This document shows positions 31,275 to 43,339 of a DNA stretch of 64,000 bases, piece after piece. Position 1 is the first letter of the stretch; every line of letters begins with the position of its first letter. The position numbers were made by a program, and so were the translations under genes. The stretch is from Batillaria attramentaria (lineage: Eukaryota; Mollusca; Gastropoda; Batillariidae), in NCBI GenBank assembly GCA_018292915.2, contig JACVVK020000393.1:325001-389000 (forward strand), in the 5' to 3' direction. The notes beneath the pieces are model-generated. The model saw only the letters and a program-made list of their open reading frames with translations. It did not search any database and was not told where the DNA came from.

Positions 31275-31405
31275 CGGGCGGTGCGACCCCAGTTGTGTAC
31301 GTACCGCGGGCAGCACCAAAGAGTGTGTGGAGACAGCCGATACCTGCCCTGTTTCACCAAACAATGTCTGCAAATGCCCGATTGGGGTGTCAGATGTCCT
31401 TCCTA
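31275..31405 (+). pseudogene. Module M1, unit 2
   Basis: The frame reads RCDPSCVRTAGSTKECVETA, then DTCPVSPNNVCKCPIGVSDV and a final Cys. This copy keeps an upstream segment lost from the copies at 28300 and 35440. Confidence 0.5.
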
Positions 31406-31494
31406 CTTGTGAAGTTAGAGCTGAACGCAGAAACGCAATGGAATAATGCACTAAGTGCAGAGGTACAAAGATACAAAGAATTTCAGCCATTTAG

Positions 31495-31626
31495 AGGTAG
31501 CAGCTAGGCCGAATCGTCTCGAAGGAGACAGCGACTGTATTGACAACGCCAACTTTGGGGCCAGGGCCAGTTCAGCCTCTCATTGTGACAATGGGTACAC
31601 CTTCTCTGGCAGTAGCAAAGCTTGCA
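31495..31626 (+). pseudogene. Module M2, unit 2, second copy
   Basis: Close to 31071-31202, with the same Cys-to-Ser change. It ends in (GT)n at 31628-31669, followed by a unit-specific insertion. Confidence 0.5.
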
Positions 31627-31837
31627 CTGTGTGTGTGTGTGTGTGTGTGCGTGCGTGTGTGTGTGTGTGTAATTATAAGGATATAAAATTTAAAAAAAAA
31701 AATGGAAGAATGTGTACAAAATTGTTAGGCGTAGGAAAACTTAGTGATTCTGCTAGTGTAACATGCTATATGTAATATAAGGACAGGACAAACAATGAAG
31801 CCTTTAAAAATTATTACTATGACTTGGATAAATCTCC

Positions 31838-32200
31838 ATTCTAACTCTCCTCGATCTATCCGCTGCCTTCGACACTATCGATCACTCTGAATCGCCTCCA
31901 CCAGACCTTTGGCATTGAAGATTCTGCTCTGTCTTCCATTCCTTTCTCTCCGACATATTTTAGACAGTCCTTATCAGGAAAACCTCCTCCAACCCGGCCC
32001 AGCTCGCTAGCAATACCTCTTCCAACCCTGCTCCTCACCGGCGGAGTCCCCTCAGGGCTCCGCGCTTGCCCCTGTTCGATTCACTCTCTACACCATGCCA
32101 CTTATCCCCACTATCAACCGCCACAACATCCAGCATCACATGTTCGCAGACGACACACAACTACACAACCGCAGCAAACCGCAAAACATCCCTCAGCTGA
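31838..32200 (+). mobile_element. LINE reverse transcriptase relic
   Basis: With frame changes the plus strand shows LDLSAAFDTIDH at 31850-31885, then a GGVPSGL-type segment near 32040 and a MFADDTQLHN-type segment near 32140-32170. These are the palm motifs of CR1/Jockey-like reverse transcriptases. It lies in the insertion that is unique to unit 2. Confidence 0.65.
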
Positions 32201-32669
32201 CCAGTACTACATCACGATTTGCCAACTGCAAGTATTGGTCAGTTGACTGAAACGTGCCCAGGAACAGTACCAGATCCACATGAAAACTGACGCCTTTCAA
32301 TGACAACTCGCGCACTTCTGAGACAATGACCATCCCCTTTAAAAATGTTTTTATTTTGATCCCTTTTCTTTACCCCGGCAAGAATCAAACACAGGACGAT
32401 CTAAACCAACAATACGTACGACTGTGTAAGTGGTGCCGTCTGCGCTAGGTTCCTGTACCCCGTTACCGTACTGTTCTGTCCAAAGTGACAAAGACTGTTC
32501 TTTTAGTTTACCAATCTTTCACTTTTTTGGGTCAAAATCAGGTATATGTGTATCAGGTATCAATACAACCTATAGTTGTGGGGAGGCCGCATGGCGTTAC
32601 GGGTTTTTGTGTGTAAACATTAATTGCTAAAAATTATCGATTACCACCCGAAAGCTGGGGGTGGCGAAC

Positions 32670-32782
32670 AGATACTCTAGTTCGTCCCCCCCCCCCCCCG
32701 ATACCCCCACCCCACCCCACGTCCCAGTAACGATGTCTTGTGATTTTCATGTTTTGATGTGTCGTGTAAATTTTGACTCGAC

Positions 32783-32849
<67 letters not shown>
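32670..32849. repeat. C-run, (TA)n and (GT)n
   Basis: A C-run at 32687-32699, (TA)n at 32781-32800 and (GT)n at 32801-32849 form the right edge of the unit 2 insertion. Confidence 0.9.
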
Positions 32850-32852
<3 letters not shown>

Positions 32853-32976
32853 AAACGTCTTTCCTGCTGATTGATATTTATAACATATCTCACCACAAAA
32901 CCTTGCCTGAGACGCATTCAGCACAGATACGTGAGCAATGCATTTATGCAAGATACGATGAATTCTATTTATTCAG

Positions 32977-33059
32977 AGCTAGTCGCTACGTCCATTTGTC
33001 TGAATGGAGACAACGACTGTATTGACAACGCCAACTGTGGAGCCACGACCTCTTCCACC

Positions 33060-33087
<28 letters not shown>
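32977..33087 (+). pseudogene. Module M3, unit 2, cut by (GT)n
   Basis: A TATTCAG acceptor and phase-1 start lead into LVATSICLNGDNDCIDNANC then GATTSST, and the frame enters (GT)n. This copy keeps the first Cys (SIC). Confidence 0.5.
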
Positions 33088-33091
<4 letters not shown>

Positions 33092-33156
33092 CTGGGGAAA
33101 ACAATCTGCATTGGCTTGTTGTGTGTAGACAATTTGGCGATGAAGCCTGTTCCGGT

Positions 33157-33288
33157 CTACAAAGCTAGAACACTGTACTACCGATGTCGGCAATACTGAG
33201 GAGAAATGCGTCTCTGATTCAACCTATGGAGGCAGGTCGAGCACAGTTGGCAGTGCGACACGCCTGCGGTGTGCATTGATACCAATGC

Positions 33289-33327
<39 letters not shown>

Positions 33328-33410
33328 TAAACACTGGAATAGATGGAGTGGATACCACCACATGCAGGTGCAACACGACGAAAAACTTTGATGCCAGGTG
33401 CATGACATTA
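33157..33410 (+). pseudogene. Modules M4 and M5, unit 2
   Basis: Same organisation as 29013-29265, with (GA)n at 33295-33327 between the halves. The M4 donor reads GCAGGT. Confidence 0.4.
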
Positions 33411-34176
33411 AAGGGTGTCAGCGTTGAAACACATCAGATATTGCATGGAAACACAGCAGGGTATAATAATGCCAAAGATTATATTTGGATGAACACACGC
33501 ATATCATGTTTGGCTGGGATTGAGTGGGAGGTAAATGTTAGAAAAAGTGCCAGGATTTGAATTAATTCCAGTGTAATGTACATGTTACCTTCCAGGATAC
33601 TTCGTATCCATTACTGTCACAGGTATGTGACAGGCACTCGTAAGTGCACACAAACTTAAGAGTGATTCTTTTCACGTTGAACCGATTCGATTTCGTTACA
33701 GCCGTCTACGCAATATTATAACAGGGGAGAAAGGGGGAAAGCGTGTGCACCGTGAGCGGCTACCACGTCAAGCTGAATGAAGAAAGTTTAGCTGTGGTCG
33801 AGGAAGTGGGGGTCGTTTCACATTATCTCGATTCAGGCCATGAATTTGTTGTCAGATTTCTCGAGCAGCTGTGAAACATAAAAGTGGTCGGTTACAGTGA
33901 ACAGAAGGCTGTGAAGAATTTCGCTTGTTCAAGTATGAAATTTGCATGCAGGTGATTTTTGCAACATAACAACTTTTCGATGTGAATAACGTCAACAAAG
34001 TTATGTGAAAGGAGAACGCGCACGTGAAGGCTTTGTCAGTCTCGAAACCGATGCTACTCGTAGCATTTCCCGAAAACCGCGCCTCTGCAACACATGTGCA
34101 TGGGAGGAGGAGGGGTTGTGGAAGGGGGGTGGGGGGTGGGGGGCATGTCAAGCATACTAAACTAGATCGTCGCGGG

Positions 34177-34181
<5 letters not shown>

Positions 34182-34217
<36 letters not shown>

Positions 34218-34372
34218 ATATATGTTGCATGTAGTTTGTTACCTTTCAGCTCTGTGTTCGTTTGATATGTAGTTCGTGTGTGTGTCAAGTGAGTTGATGT
34301 TAGGTATGTAATTCAATTGATTCCTGTACCCCTATCGGGGTCAGGAATAAACCAACTTGACTTGACTTAAGA
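34182..34372 (+). mobile_element. Short element insertion in unit 2
   Basis: Copy of the insertion at 30037-30236, at the same position in the duplicated unit. Confidence 0.55.
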
Positions 34373-35206
34373 GAGATGGGCGTTTGGGAGGATTGAACGT
34401 AGCACCCATGTTCATCATGTGAATTAAATTGGAGGACAAACATATGATTGTATCAGGGGGTATGAAGTTTTGTTATGGAAGTAAAACTGAATATCATAAA
34501 CTGTTGCAGGAGAAGCGAGCCGCGATACTCTTCAAAGGATACTTGTGATCGCAGAAGGAAAAAGAGCTCAAAGAAAGCGACGTTTTAAAAAAAAAGGTTC
34601 ATAAGAAAAAGAAACTTAAAAATTTTTTTTACCATTCTCGGATATGTTTTCTGTTCATGCAGAGAAGACTACCAGTACCAAAAAATTATGTGCTGAAGCA
34701 CAGTATCTTTGTGGTTTAATATTCTGTAGCACCTCATTTCGGTACACTTCAAGAGCACTCTCTACACTTTCAAAACATTTTTTTCAGTTTCATTTTTTTC
34801 CCGTGGTGTAAACACACCGGCACACACAATTGCTGAACCATTTCCACCATGTTCCACATACTACAAATGTGCTTTTCAAAGTGAAGGCATCCGATTACCA
34901 GTATTTTACTAATAACGCAACATTAACCCGTGTGTTAATTATGGACATTGTACACTGAATGAGTAAACGTTATCATGTAACACTTATTTCAACAGGTTAG
35001 TGCACTGATTTCAGTTTTCACACGTAAAAGCTCGCACCTTCACATCTTTATTATTATTATTATTATTTTCTTCAAAAGTGTCTATGCACAACTGCAACTT
35101 TTTGTGGTGCAGCAATTCGTTTCAACTCAAAATTTCAGAGAGAGAAAAGAAAACAATTGTACTGTTAGTGCAGAGGTACAAGATACAAAGAATTTCAACC
35201 ATTTAG

Positions 35207-35337
35207 AGGTAGCAGCTAGACCGAATCGTCTGCGAGGAGACAGCGACTGTATTGACAACGCCAACTTTGGGGCCAGGGTCAGTTCAACCTCTCATTGTGA
35301 CAATGGGTACACCTTCTCTGGCAGTGGCAAAGCTTGC

Positions 35338-35338
<1 letters not shown>
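35207..35338 (+). pseudogene. Module M2, unit 3, first copy
   Basis: Frame as in the other M2 copies; the CHC motif reads SHC and the end abuts (GT)n (35340-35382). A chimeric junction with M3 upstream sequence and M1 follows at 35385-35440. Confidence 0.5.
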
Positions 35339-35383
<45 letters not shown>

Positions 35384-35439
35384 TTTTAAACGTCTTTTCT
35401 GCTGATTGATATTCATAATATATGCGTTAATGCGTTCAC

Positions 35440-35570
35440 CAAGCTGGCGGTGCCACGTACCGCGGGCAGCACCAAAGAGTGTGTGGGGACAGCCGATACC
35501 TGCCCTGTTTCACCAAACAATGTCTGCAAATGCCCGATTGGGGTGTCAGATGTCCTTCCTACTTGTGAAG
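35440..35570 (+). pseudogene. Module M1, unit 3
   Basis: The frame reads AGSTKECVGTADTCPVSPNN in alignment with 28300-28425. It directly follows sequence that belongs upstream of M3 in the other units, which marks a recombination point near 35424. Confidence 0.45.
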
Positions 35571-35649
35571 TTAGAGCTGAACGCAGAAACGCAATTGAAT
35601 AATGCACTAAGTGCAGAGGTACAGGATACACAGAATTTCAGCCATTTAG

Positions 35650-35780
35650 AGGTAGCAGCTAGGCCGAATCGTCTCGAAGGAGACAGCGACTGTATTGACA
35701 ACGCCAACTTTGGCGCAACAGCCAGTTCAGCCTGTCATTGTGACAATGAGTACACCTTCTCTGGCAGTGGCAAAGCTTGC

Positions 35781-35781
<1 letters not shown>
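35650..35781 (+). pseudogene. Module M2, unit 3, second copy
   Basis: The best preserved M2: EGDSDCIDNANFGATASSAC, then HCDNEYTFSGSGKAC. Two cysteines expected for a six-Cys module are still replaced. (GT)n (35785-35830) sits where the donor should be. Confidence 0.5.
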
Positions 35782-35834
<53 letters not shown>

Positions 35835-35956
35835 AAACGTCTTTTCTGCTGATTGATATTCATAATATATCTGACCACAAAACCTTGCCTGAGACGCATT
35901 CAGCACAGATACGTGAGCAATGCATTTATGCGAGATACAATGAATTCTATTTATTC

Positions 35957-36034
35957 AGAGCTAGTCGCCCATTTGTCTGAATGGAGACAACGACTGTATT
36001 GACAACGCCAACTGTGGAGCCAGGACCTGTTCCA

Positions 36035-36072
<38 letters not shown>
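35957..36072 (+). pseudogene. Module M3, unit 3, cut by (GT)n
   Basis: The frame reads LNGDNDCIDNANCGARTCST and ends in (GT)n at 36039-36072. One difference from the other units adds a Cys. Confidence 0.45.
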
Positions 36073-36076
<4 letters not shown>

Positions 36077-36144
36077 CTGGGGAAAACAATCTGCATTGGC
36101 TTGTTGTGTGTAGACAATTTGGCGATGAAGCCTGTTCCGGTCTA

Positions 36145-36277
36145 CAAAGCTAGAACACTGTACTACCGGTGTCGGCAATACTGAGGAGAAATGCGTCTCT
36201 GATTCAACCTGTCGAGGCAGGTCGAGCACCATTGGCAGTGCGACACGCCTGCAGTGTGCATTGATACCAATGCATAT

Positions 36278-36322
<45 letters not shown>

Positions 36323-36395
36323 GAACAGATGGAGTGGATACCACCACGTGCAGGTGCAACACGACGAAAAACTTTGATGCCAGATGCATGACATT
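36145..36395 (+). pseudogene. Modules M4 and M5, unit 3
   Basis: Same organisation as unit 1, with (GA)n at 36279-36319. The M4 donor is GC. Confidence 0.4.
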
Positions 36396-38019
36396 AAAGG
36401 GTGTCAGCGTTGAAACACATCAGATTTTGCATGGACACACAGCAGGATATAATAATGCCAAAGATTATATTTGGATGAACACACGCATATCATGTTTGGC
36501 CGGGACTGAGTGGGAGGTAAATGTTACAAAATGTGCCAGGATTTGAATTAATTCCAGTGTAATGTACATGTTACCTTCCAGGATCCTTCGTATCCATTAC
36601 TGTCACAGATATTGTAACTCGTAAGTGCACACAAACATAAGACTTAAAGAGTGATTCCTTTCACGTTGAACCGGTTCGATTTCGGTACAGCCGTCTACGC
36701 AATATTATAACAGGGGAGAAAGGGGGAAAGATTGTGTGCACCGTGAGCGGCTACCACGTCAAGCTGAATGAAGAAAGTTTAGCTGTGGTCGAGGAAGTGG
36801 GGATCGTTTTACATTATCTCGATTCAGCCCATGAATTTGTTGTCAGATTTCTCGAGCAGCTGTGAAACATAAAAGTGGTCGGTTACAGTGAACAGAAGGC
36901 TGTGAAGAATTTCGCTTGTTCGCATGAAATTTGCATGCAGTTGATTTTTGCAACATAATAAATTTTCGATGTGAATATCGTCAACAAAGTTTTGTGAAAG
37001 GAGAACGCGCACGTGAAAGATGGCGGCTTTGTCAGTCTCGAAACCGATGCTACTCGTAGCATTTCCCGAAAACCGCGCTTCTGCAACACATGTGCATGGG
37101 AGGAGGAGGGGTTGTGGAAGGGGGGTGTGGGGGAGGGGGGGGGGCATGTCAAGCATACTAAACTAGATCGTCGCGGGGTCTGTGTGTTTGTGTGTGAGAG
37201 GTGGGGGTTTGGGAGGATTGTACGTAACACCCATGTTCATCATGTGAAGTAAATTGGAGGACAAACATATGATTGTATCAGAGGGTATAAAGTTTTGTTA
37301 TGGTAGTAAAACTGAGTATCATAAATTGTTGCAGGAGAAGCGTGCTGCGATACTCTTCAAAGGAAACTTGTGATCGCAGAAGGAAAAAGAACTCAAAGAA
37401 AGCAACGTATTTAAAAAAAAAAAAGGTTCATAAGAAAAAGAAACTTAAAAAAAAACAACCCAACGTTTTACCATTTTCGGATATGTTTTCTGTTCATGCA
37501 GAGAAGACTACCAGTACCAAAAAATTATGTGCTGAAGCACAGTATCTTTGTGGTTTAATATTCTGTAGCACCTCATTTCGGTACACTTTAAGAGCACTCT
37601 CTTCACTTTCAAAACATTTTTTTCAGTTTCAGTTTTTTCCCGTGATGTAAACACACCGGCACACACAATTGCTGAACCATTTCCACCTATGTTCCTCATA
37701 CTACAAATGTGCTTTTCAATGTGAAGGCGTCCTATTACCACTACTTTACCAATAACGCAACATTAACCCGTGTGTTAATTATGGACATTGTGCACTGAAT
37801 GCATAAACGTTATCACGTAACACTTATTTCAACAGGTTAGTGCACTGATTTTTCACACGTAAAAACTCGCACCTTCACATCTTTATTATTATTATTATTA
37901 TTATTATTATTTTCTTCAAAAGTGTCTATGCACAACTGCAACTTTTTGTGGTGCAGCAATTCGTTTCAACTCAAAATTTCAGAGAGAGAAAAGAAAACAA
38001 TTGTACTGTTAGTGCCGAA

Positions 38020-39780
38020 CTGTTGGTAACACATCATGATCTGCTGCTGGACTTCAGACGTATAGTAATAGTTCTGAACGAACAGGGATTTCTTTCGCAT
38101 CAGGATCATTTGCACGAGAGTGACTTTTGTCCCTTGGGAACGTTGACAGATATACAAATATGTAAAATCATACAGCAACATATTTTATGCGGTACATAAC
38201 ATTTTCCGCGAAAGAGACAACTGAATGCGTTTGTGTATAACTTCCATCCGAAATGTCAGCAGCTGACCTCACAAAATCTATTCGCATAAAGCAGTTCTTT
38301 GTGAGTAATTGAGCATTGTTATCCCTGGTTTCGGGATCTTAAGAAACCAGTATTGCATCGGGGCAACTTCCTGTCGAGCACTCCAGAACATCAAAGCCCA
38401 GGTCAGGGAAACGTTCTTACTTGTTGGTCCTCCCGTAATGGACAGCGTGACCTATGTCCAGAAAGATACTTTGAGACAAACGGAGGGAAGCACCCAGTAA
38501 ATTTAAAGAAAAACATGTTGTACCTTCGCTTGTTTGAGTAGACCTACATGCCACGTTTAAGAAATTTCCACAAAATCCCACTGAAACATCTGGTACGGCT
38601 TCATTGACCACACTTGAATGTTATGTTTCTTGTTTTATATTAAAAAAATCTTACTTTGAGTTAGGTCCTAGCATTTCTTAGTTGTGCACTTTTCTTGTAA
38701 TTAATTCGTGAAATGATTTTTAGGGCATTTGCTGAATGTTTGTTTAAGAAAAATATTTATATTAAAATGGTTTAATAGTTTATTTATTAGAATGGGTTTG
38801 AAAGTTTATTTATTCGATTTGGTTTCTTGAATATAAATTACTGTAGTATTTATTACTACTGGTTCACAAGTTTATTTGTTTTTTTTTAGTAAAGAAAAAA
38901 AGGGCACTGTAATGTAATCAGGGGAAAACGCACAGGCAAAAAACCATGTTCATCTGTTCAAAAGAATTTGCAAGATATCTTTGAGTACTTACAGATTGCA
39001 GCACGTTACTGGTCATGGGCTGCACTTGAATATGTTTCGGTTTTGCATTTTCTGAAATCAAGAGAAAGTTAGGTGAGAACAATGTAAAGCAGAAATTTTA
39101 AAAAAAGGAAAGTATTCATCGTACACATCCAACTTTCTACGATGGACCTTTCCTTTCTTCCATTGTCAGACATTTATTTTGAAATAATAATTTTTATCTG
39201 ATAAATATTTAAAAAATACAACAAAGCCAAGAAAAAAACAATAACAATCCATATAAAAAACACCTCCCCAAACCCTGTTTCCCCTCCCCCCACCCACCCC
39301 AAAACAAACAAACAAACAAACAAACAAACAAACAAACAAACACCCCCCCCAAAAAAAAAAAATCCAAACAACAACAACAACAAAAAAACCAACAACAACC
39401 CAAAACAAAAATTTTCAGAATCACATCACATTTTCAACTTTGAAAACCACCAGAACTATGTGCTGAAGGTCTGTAGTTTGATCAATTTACGATTTATTTA
39501 CAATGCGTACATGTAACCTAGTAACTTACATTTTCTACTTTTGTGAAGTGCGCGAATGGTACGTACTTGTCCAGTTCCACGTGCATCCGTGTTGCATATC
39601 CTGCCGTTATCTTTGTCAAGGTCGGAGTGACATGTATGTCCAATGGCAACGGTGCAGAGAAAAGCAGTCAGCCCCTGTCTGCCAGAGCCTAGGAGGCGGG
39701 GCCTATGACATTGATTTCTAACAAATGAATGACGTCTGCCTGAAGCGTGATCAGAGGGTGGAAATACCCGGCGACCACGA
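38020..39780. other. Unassigned stretch after the triplicated units
   Basis: Homology to the unit tail stops near 38018. A small minus-strand segment 38993-39051 has good splice signals on both sides (TTTCAG and GTAAGT) and 19 open codons, but no partner exons or family are recognised. A C/A-rich run with (CAAA)n lies at 39260-39400. Confidence 0.35.
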
Positions 39781-39796
39781 ATCCCGAATTATTGAT

Positions 39797-39799
<3 letters not shown>

Positions 39800-39883
<84 letters not shown>
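39800..39883. repeat. (CA)n microsatellite
   Basis: About 42 uninterrupted CA units. Confidence 0.95.
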
Positions 39884-39885
<2 letters not shown>

Positions 39886-39889
39886 TACC

Positions 39890-41616
39890 GCATGCATGAA
39901 GTACTATGCGGATATATGATGTAAACGTATGGCATCTACTATTTATCATTTATCATCTGTTATTTGTTGGCTAATAGATATTTGAAGAGGCTGTTCTTAA
40001 ACGAAAGAGAGAGAGAGAGAGAGAGATTCGTCATATTATGCGTTTCAACACCTCTCAGATTGTCATGATCGGATACAACAATTTAACGAAAACTTGACTA
40101 CTGATCTACCTGGGCTGGGCTTCTTATCCGCGTCACAGACCGATTCAATTTTGAAATGTCAAATATATATCCTATATATGCCCTATACTTATACTTTTTC
40201 GGTCAGTCAGGACATTTGTCCTAGTATAGTTCCCACGGATATGAAATTTTGCATAAGCAGCGAATATATCAATGCAATGTATAATTTACGTTCCCAAATA
40301 TCTCAGTGTAATGTATAATATACGTTCCCGAATGTCAGCAGTGGATTGTAATTGGTTTGTGTGTTTTCAGATAAAACTTTTGAAAAACTTGAATATTTCC
40401 CAACACAGATAGGAAAGAACAGAAAATACAGACAAATTCAGACTATAGGTACGTTTGGTCTGCCAAAAGAAACGATATATCAGTCTAATGCATTATGTAC
40501 ATTTACAATGCCAGTAGTAGGTTGGTTTGTTTTTGAGTTTTTTCAGTTTCGAACATGTTTTTTCCCTGCCTTCAAAATTTTTTTTTTAAAAAGTACAAAA
40601 CACGGATTGGCAAGAACAGAAAATACAGACAGTGTATTCAAAGACAGGCTTCCACCCTTTCCTAATCTGAAGAGAAGATAGAGAACAGTCTTCACGGTCA
40701 GTTTCGTATTGTCTCCAGAATACGATTTCAATTGATTATTACAGGTGAAGGGAAAGAGGGTCCAAAATACTGAGGACAAGCCTCATCAACTGCAAACTTT
40801 TTTGGTTCAGCGGAAAAAAAATTCACTATTGCAGTGGCATATTGTTGATAGTCTACATTTTAACGTACAGTAAACACTGATTGAAAAACGAGAAAAAAAA
40901 GAAAAGGTAAGGGAAAAGATTGTTTTAGTTCTGCATATGCAAACAGATCAGTGACGTATGTATAATTTGACAGGGGCAGTTATCAGGCAGTTAGAAGTTT
41001 AGTGTGATTATGCCTCCTAGCAAGGTATGTTACCTGTAAAGACTGCATGGGAGACGATATTAAAAATGTCAGCATTATCAGTATTATTGTCAGTATGACG
41101 AGGAATGCCAAAGGGAAATATCTGTCCCTAAAACTCACGATCCCAAGTGGCTCAGCCTCTGATTCCGGCCCAGCAGCCCGTGCAGCAGCCAGGAGACGGC
41201 AAGAGGGGCGGGGCTAATGGAGGTCCAACAACACTGTGTTATCGATCCTCTGGTTCGCCTTCCAGCCCAGGCGTTGCCATTGTCACGGATGAAAGGCGCC
41301 AGGTACAAGGGTGGTTGGGAGGAGGGGCTAACTTACGAGGGTGGGGGTTTGATTGAACAGTAAATATTTCGTGCTAATGTCACTGAAACCCTCTTTTCTT
41401 TGCCGGAGCTGAGCGCCAGCCTGTTTTTATTTTTATTTTTATTTTTTTATTCGAACTTGCAGAAGGATAATGAATGTGGGCATGATGAATATGTGGCTGA
41501 TGCAATTGAAATGAATAGGAAATGGCGCTTGTGGATTACGTCAAAATGTGAAAATATCAATGGTATCGTACAATCCCTCTGCTTTTTTGTCTCAGCCACA
41601 ACTACTGAATAATGTT

Positions 41617-41712
<96 letters not shown>

Positions 41713-42520
41713 GTTGTAGCAGCAGCAACAGCATGCAGTATCGACCAGTGTGTGTGTGGGGGGGGGGGGAGGAGTGGAGGGGGTCGACAGGGAAGTTATA
41801 CCACCAACAGCCCTGGTCGTGTTGACGCTTTGGCAGCAGTTACTATGGCCACGGCTGACATCATCGGAGGGGGTCAGCGTGACTAGGGCTGCATAATAAT
41901 TTAACCAAGCTCCTTGCGCTGCAACCGGCGTTTGATATTACACGCACATATTGTTTAGATCAGGTTCCTATTACTGGTGTGTAACAATGACGGAAACGGA
42001 AAATTCACAGATGTCAACAGCTGATTGACTAAAACAGCTCACGCAAAAAAGAGAAAAACGCAGAAAAAAGTGAAATCATGACCAACACCTCCACCGTCAT
42101 ATAGTGAAAAAGCCTAGACGTGCTTATCGAATATATGGTGCTGAGGTGTTTTACCAAAGGACGCACAGCTCCCAATATCGCTTGTCTCGTGGTGAGGTGG
42201 CACTAGATGTCCTAGTATCTCTGAAACTTAAGTTAGGGTTTTCCCAATTATATACCTAAGAAACACACAGATTGTACTCCAGATATGTTTTGTATTTCAT
42301 ATGATCGCAGGCATGTGAGCTGCAGCAAAACATCCTTTGACAAAATGTCCGTGATAAAATTTTACCTTTCAACCGTGGTGTGTGGTCAAAATGAAGAGCC
42401 TTAGTCTTTCAACGAACAAGAACAATACACACCAAACTATACCTGACGTTGATTGTCTCGATTCTTTCTTAAATCTTGGTATTGTCAATTTACTCGGTCT
42501 ACAATAACTGATAATCATAG
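39890..42520. other. Unassigned stretch with one compound microsatellite
   Basis: (GT)n at 41625-41691 joins (GA)n at 41691-41714. Gly-rich open frames at 41147-41356 and 41730-41886 have some mutual similarity but no recognised family. Otherwise nothing is seen. Confidence 0.4.
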
Positions 42521-42821
42521 GGAGTGAGGCATGCGCAGGAATGACTCCATAGTAGGGTTTTTTTTAAACTTCAAAATCATTACGCTAGCACAAGTGAGTC
42601 AAGCTGTTTCAAGGAACCATGGGGGGTGGGGGGGGGGTGGGGGGGGGGCTGGTACCAGCAGCACTAAACGTAAAAACAATACCAGAACGTTACTACTGAC
42701 GTCCTTAAGTGTTGTTTGTAAACTGTTAGGTGATAGAGATTTGATAAATGGTAGAAAGAGTGAAGAAAATCTTTACCTTAAAACAGGTGCCATATTCTAT
42801 TCTTAGAACGGGAGGGGTTGA

Positions 42822-42998
42822 GGGGTGGGTGGGTGTTTGGGGGTTTAACGTCCTTTTCCACCACAAAGGGTGATATCACAGACGGGGCAACGATGAAAAA
42901 GCCAGCACAAATATTTGGCCCCAGCCGGGATCGAAGTCACGACACAAGCATTAGAAGTCCAACGCTCTACCATTCGACCACCCCGGCTCCCCGGGAGG
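42822..42998 (-). mobile_element. tRNA-derived SINE, full copy
   Basis: In minus orientation a tRNA-like head carries an A-box-like TGGTCGAATGG (42971-42981) and a B-box-like GACTTCGATCC (42928-42938). A body with GTGATATCACCC follows, and the copy ends TGGAAAAGGACGTTAAAC plus a CCCAAACACCC tail. Other copies lie at 14630-14745, 45847-45938 and 55983-56153. Confidence 0.75.
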
Positions 42999-43148
42999 GG
43001 TTGAGATTGGGATGCGAATAGCGCAAGTTTGTTAATAATACGCTTACTTGCTGGTGTCACAATAAACTCTGTCTCTGTCTCTGTCCCTGTCTGTCTGCCT
43101 GTCTGTCTGTCTCTCTCTCTCTCTGATTTTCCTGTTGTTAACACCGCA

Positions 43149-43241
43149 GTTGCTAAACCGTGAAATCATGGGTAAAACATACCGAGCCGCTGTGTGTGAC
43201 ACATTGCGCTTTTGTCGAATTTTTCGTGGAGCGCTTCCTGG
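43149..43241 (+). CDS. Possible small exon
   Basis: An acceptor-like run ending ACACCGCAG and a donor GTGAGT flank a frame reading LLNREIMGKTYRAAVCDTLR then FCRIFRGALP. No family is recognised and no partner exon is placed. Confidence 0.25.
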
Positions 43242-43339
43242 TGAGTCAAAAGATCCTTTGGTAATCGTTTTTGCTCAGATACATCGTGTCTCTGAGGAGA
43301 ATGTTCTCAGGTGTTTTTGATACTTGATACATAAGTTCA

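Larger units (their letters stand above)
28271..38018 (+). repeat. Triplicated unit with broken EB-like modules
   Basis: Three units run about 28271-31030, 31031-35165 and 35166-38018. Each contains the module segments M1 to M5 followed by a shared ~1.8-kb tail that ends at an AGAGAGAGAAAAGAAAAC block (30999, 35136, 37981). Identity is very high by eye, so the duplications are recent. Unit 2 has an extra ~1.1-kb insertion (31670-32800). Unit 3 lacks a ~200-base insertion present in units 1 and 2. Module segments keep phase-1-like acceptors but have lost cysteines or donors, so the cluster reads as decaying exons, not as an active gene. Confidence 0.7.

Noticed and set aside
39166..39424. Hydrophobic minus-strand open frames
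   Set aside because: They come from a low-complexity C/A-rich stretch with (CAAA)n; composition alone explains the Phe, Val and Leu content.
42900..42998. A functional tRNA gene
   Set aside because: A and B boxes are present but the sequence continues into a repeat body shared with other copies and does not fold into a full cloverleaf by eye. It is a SINE head.
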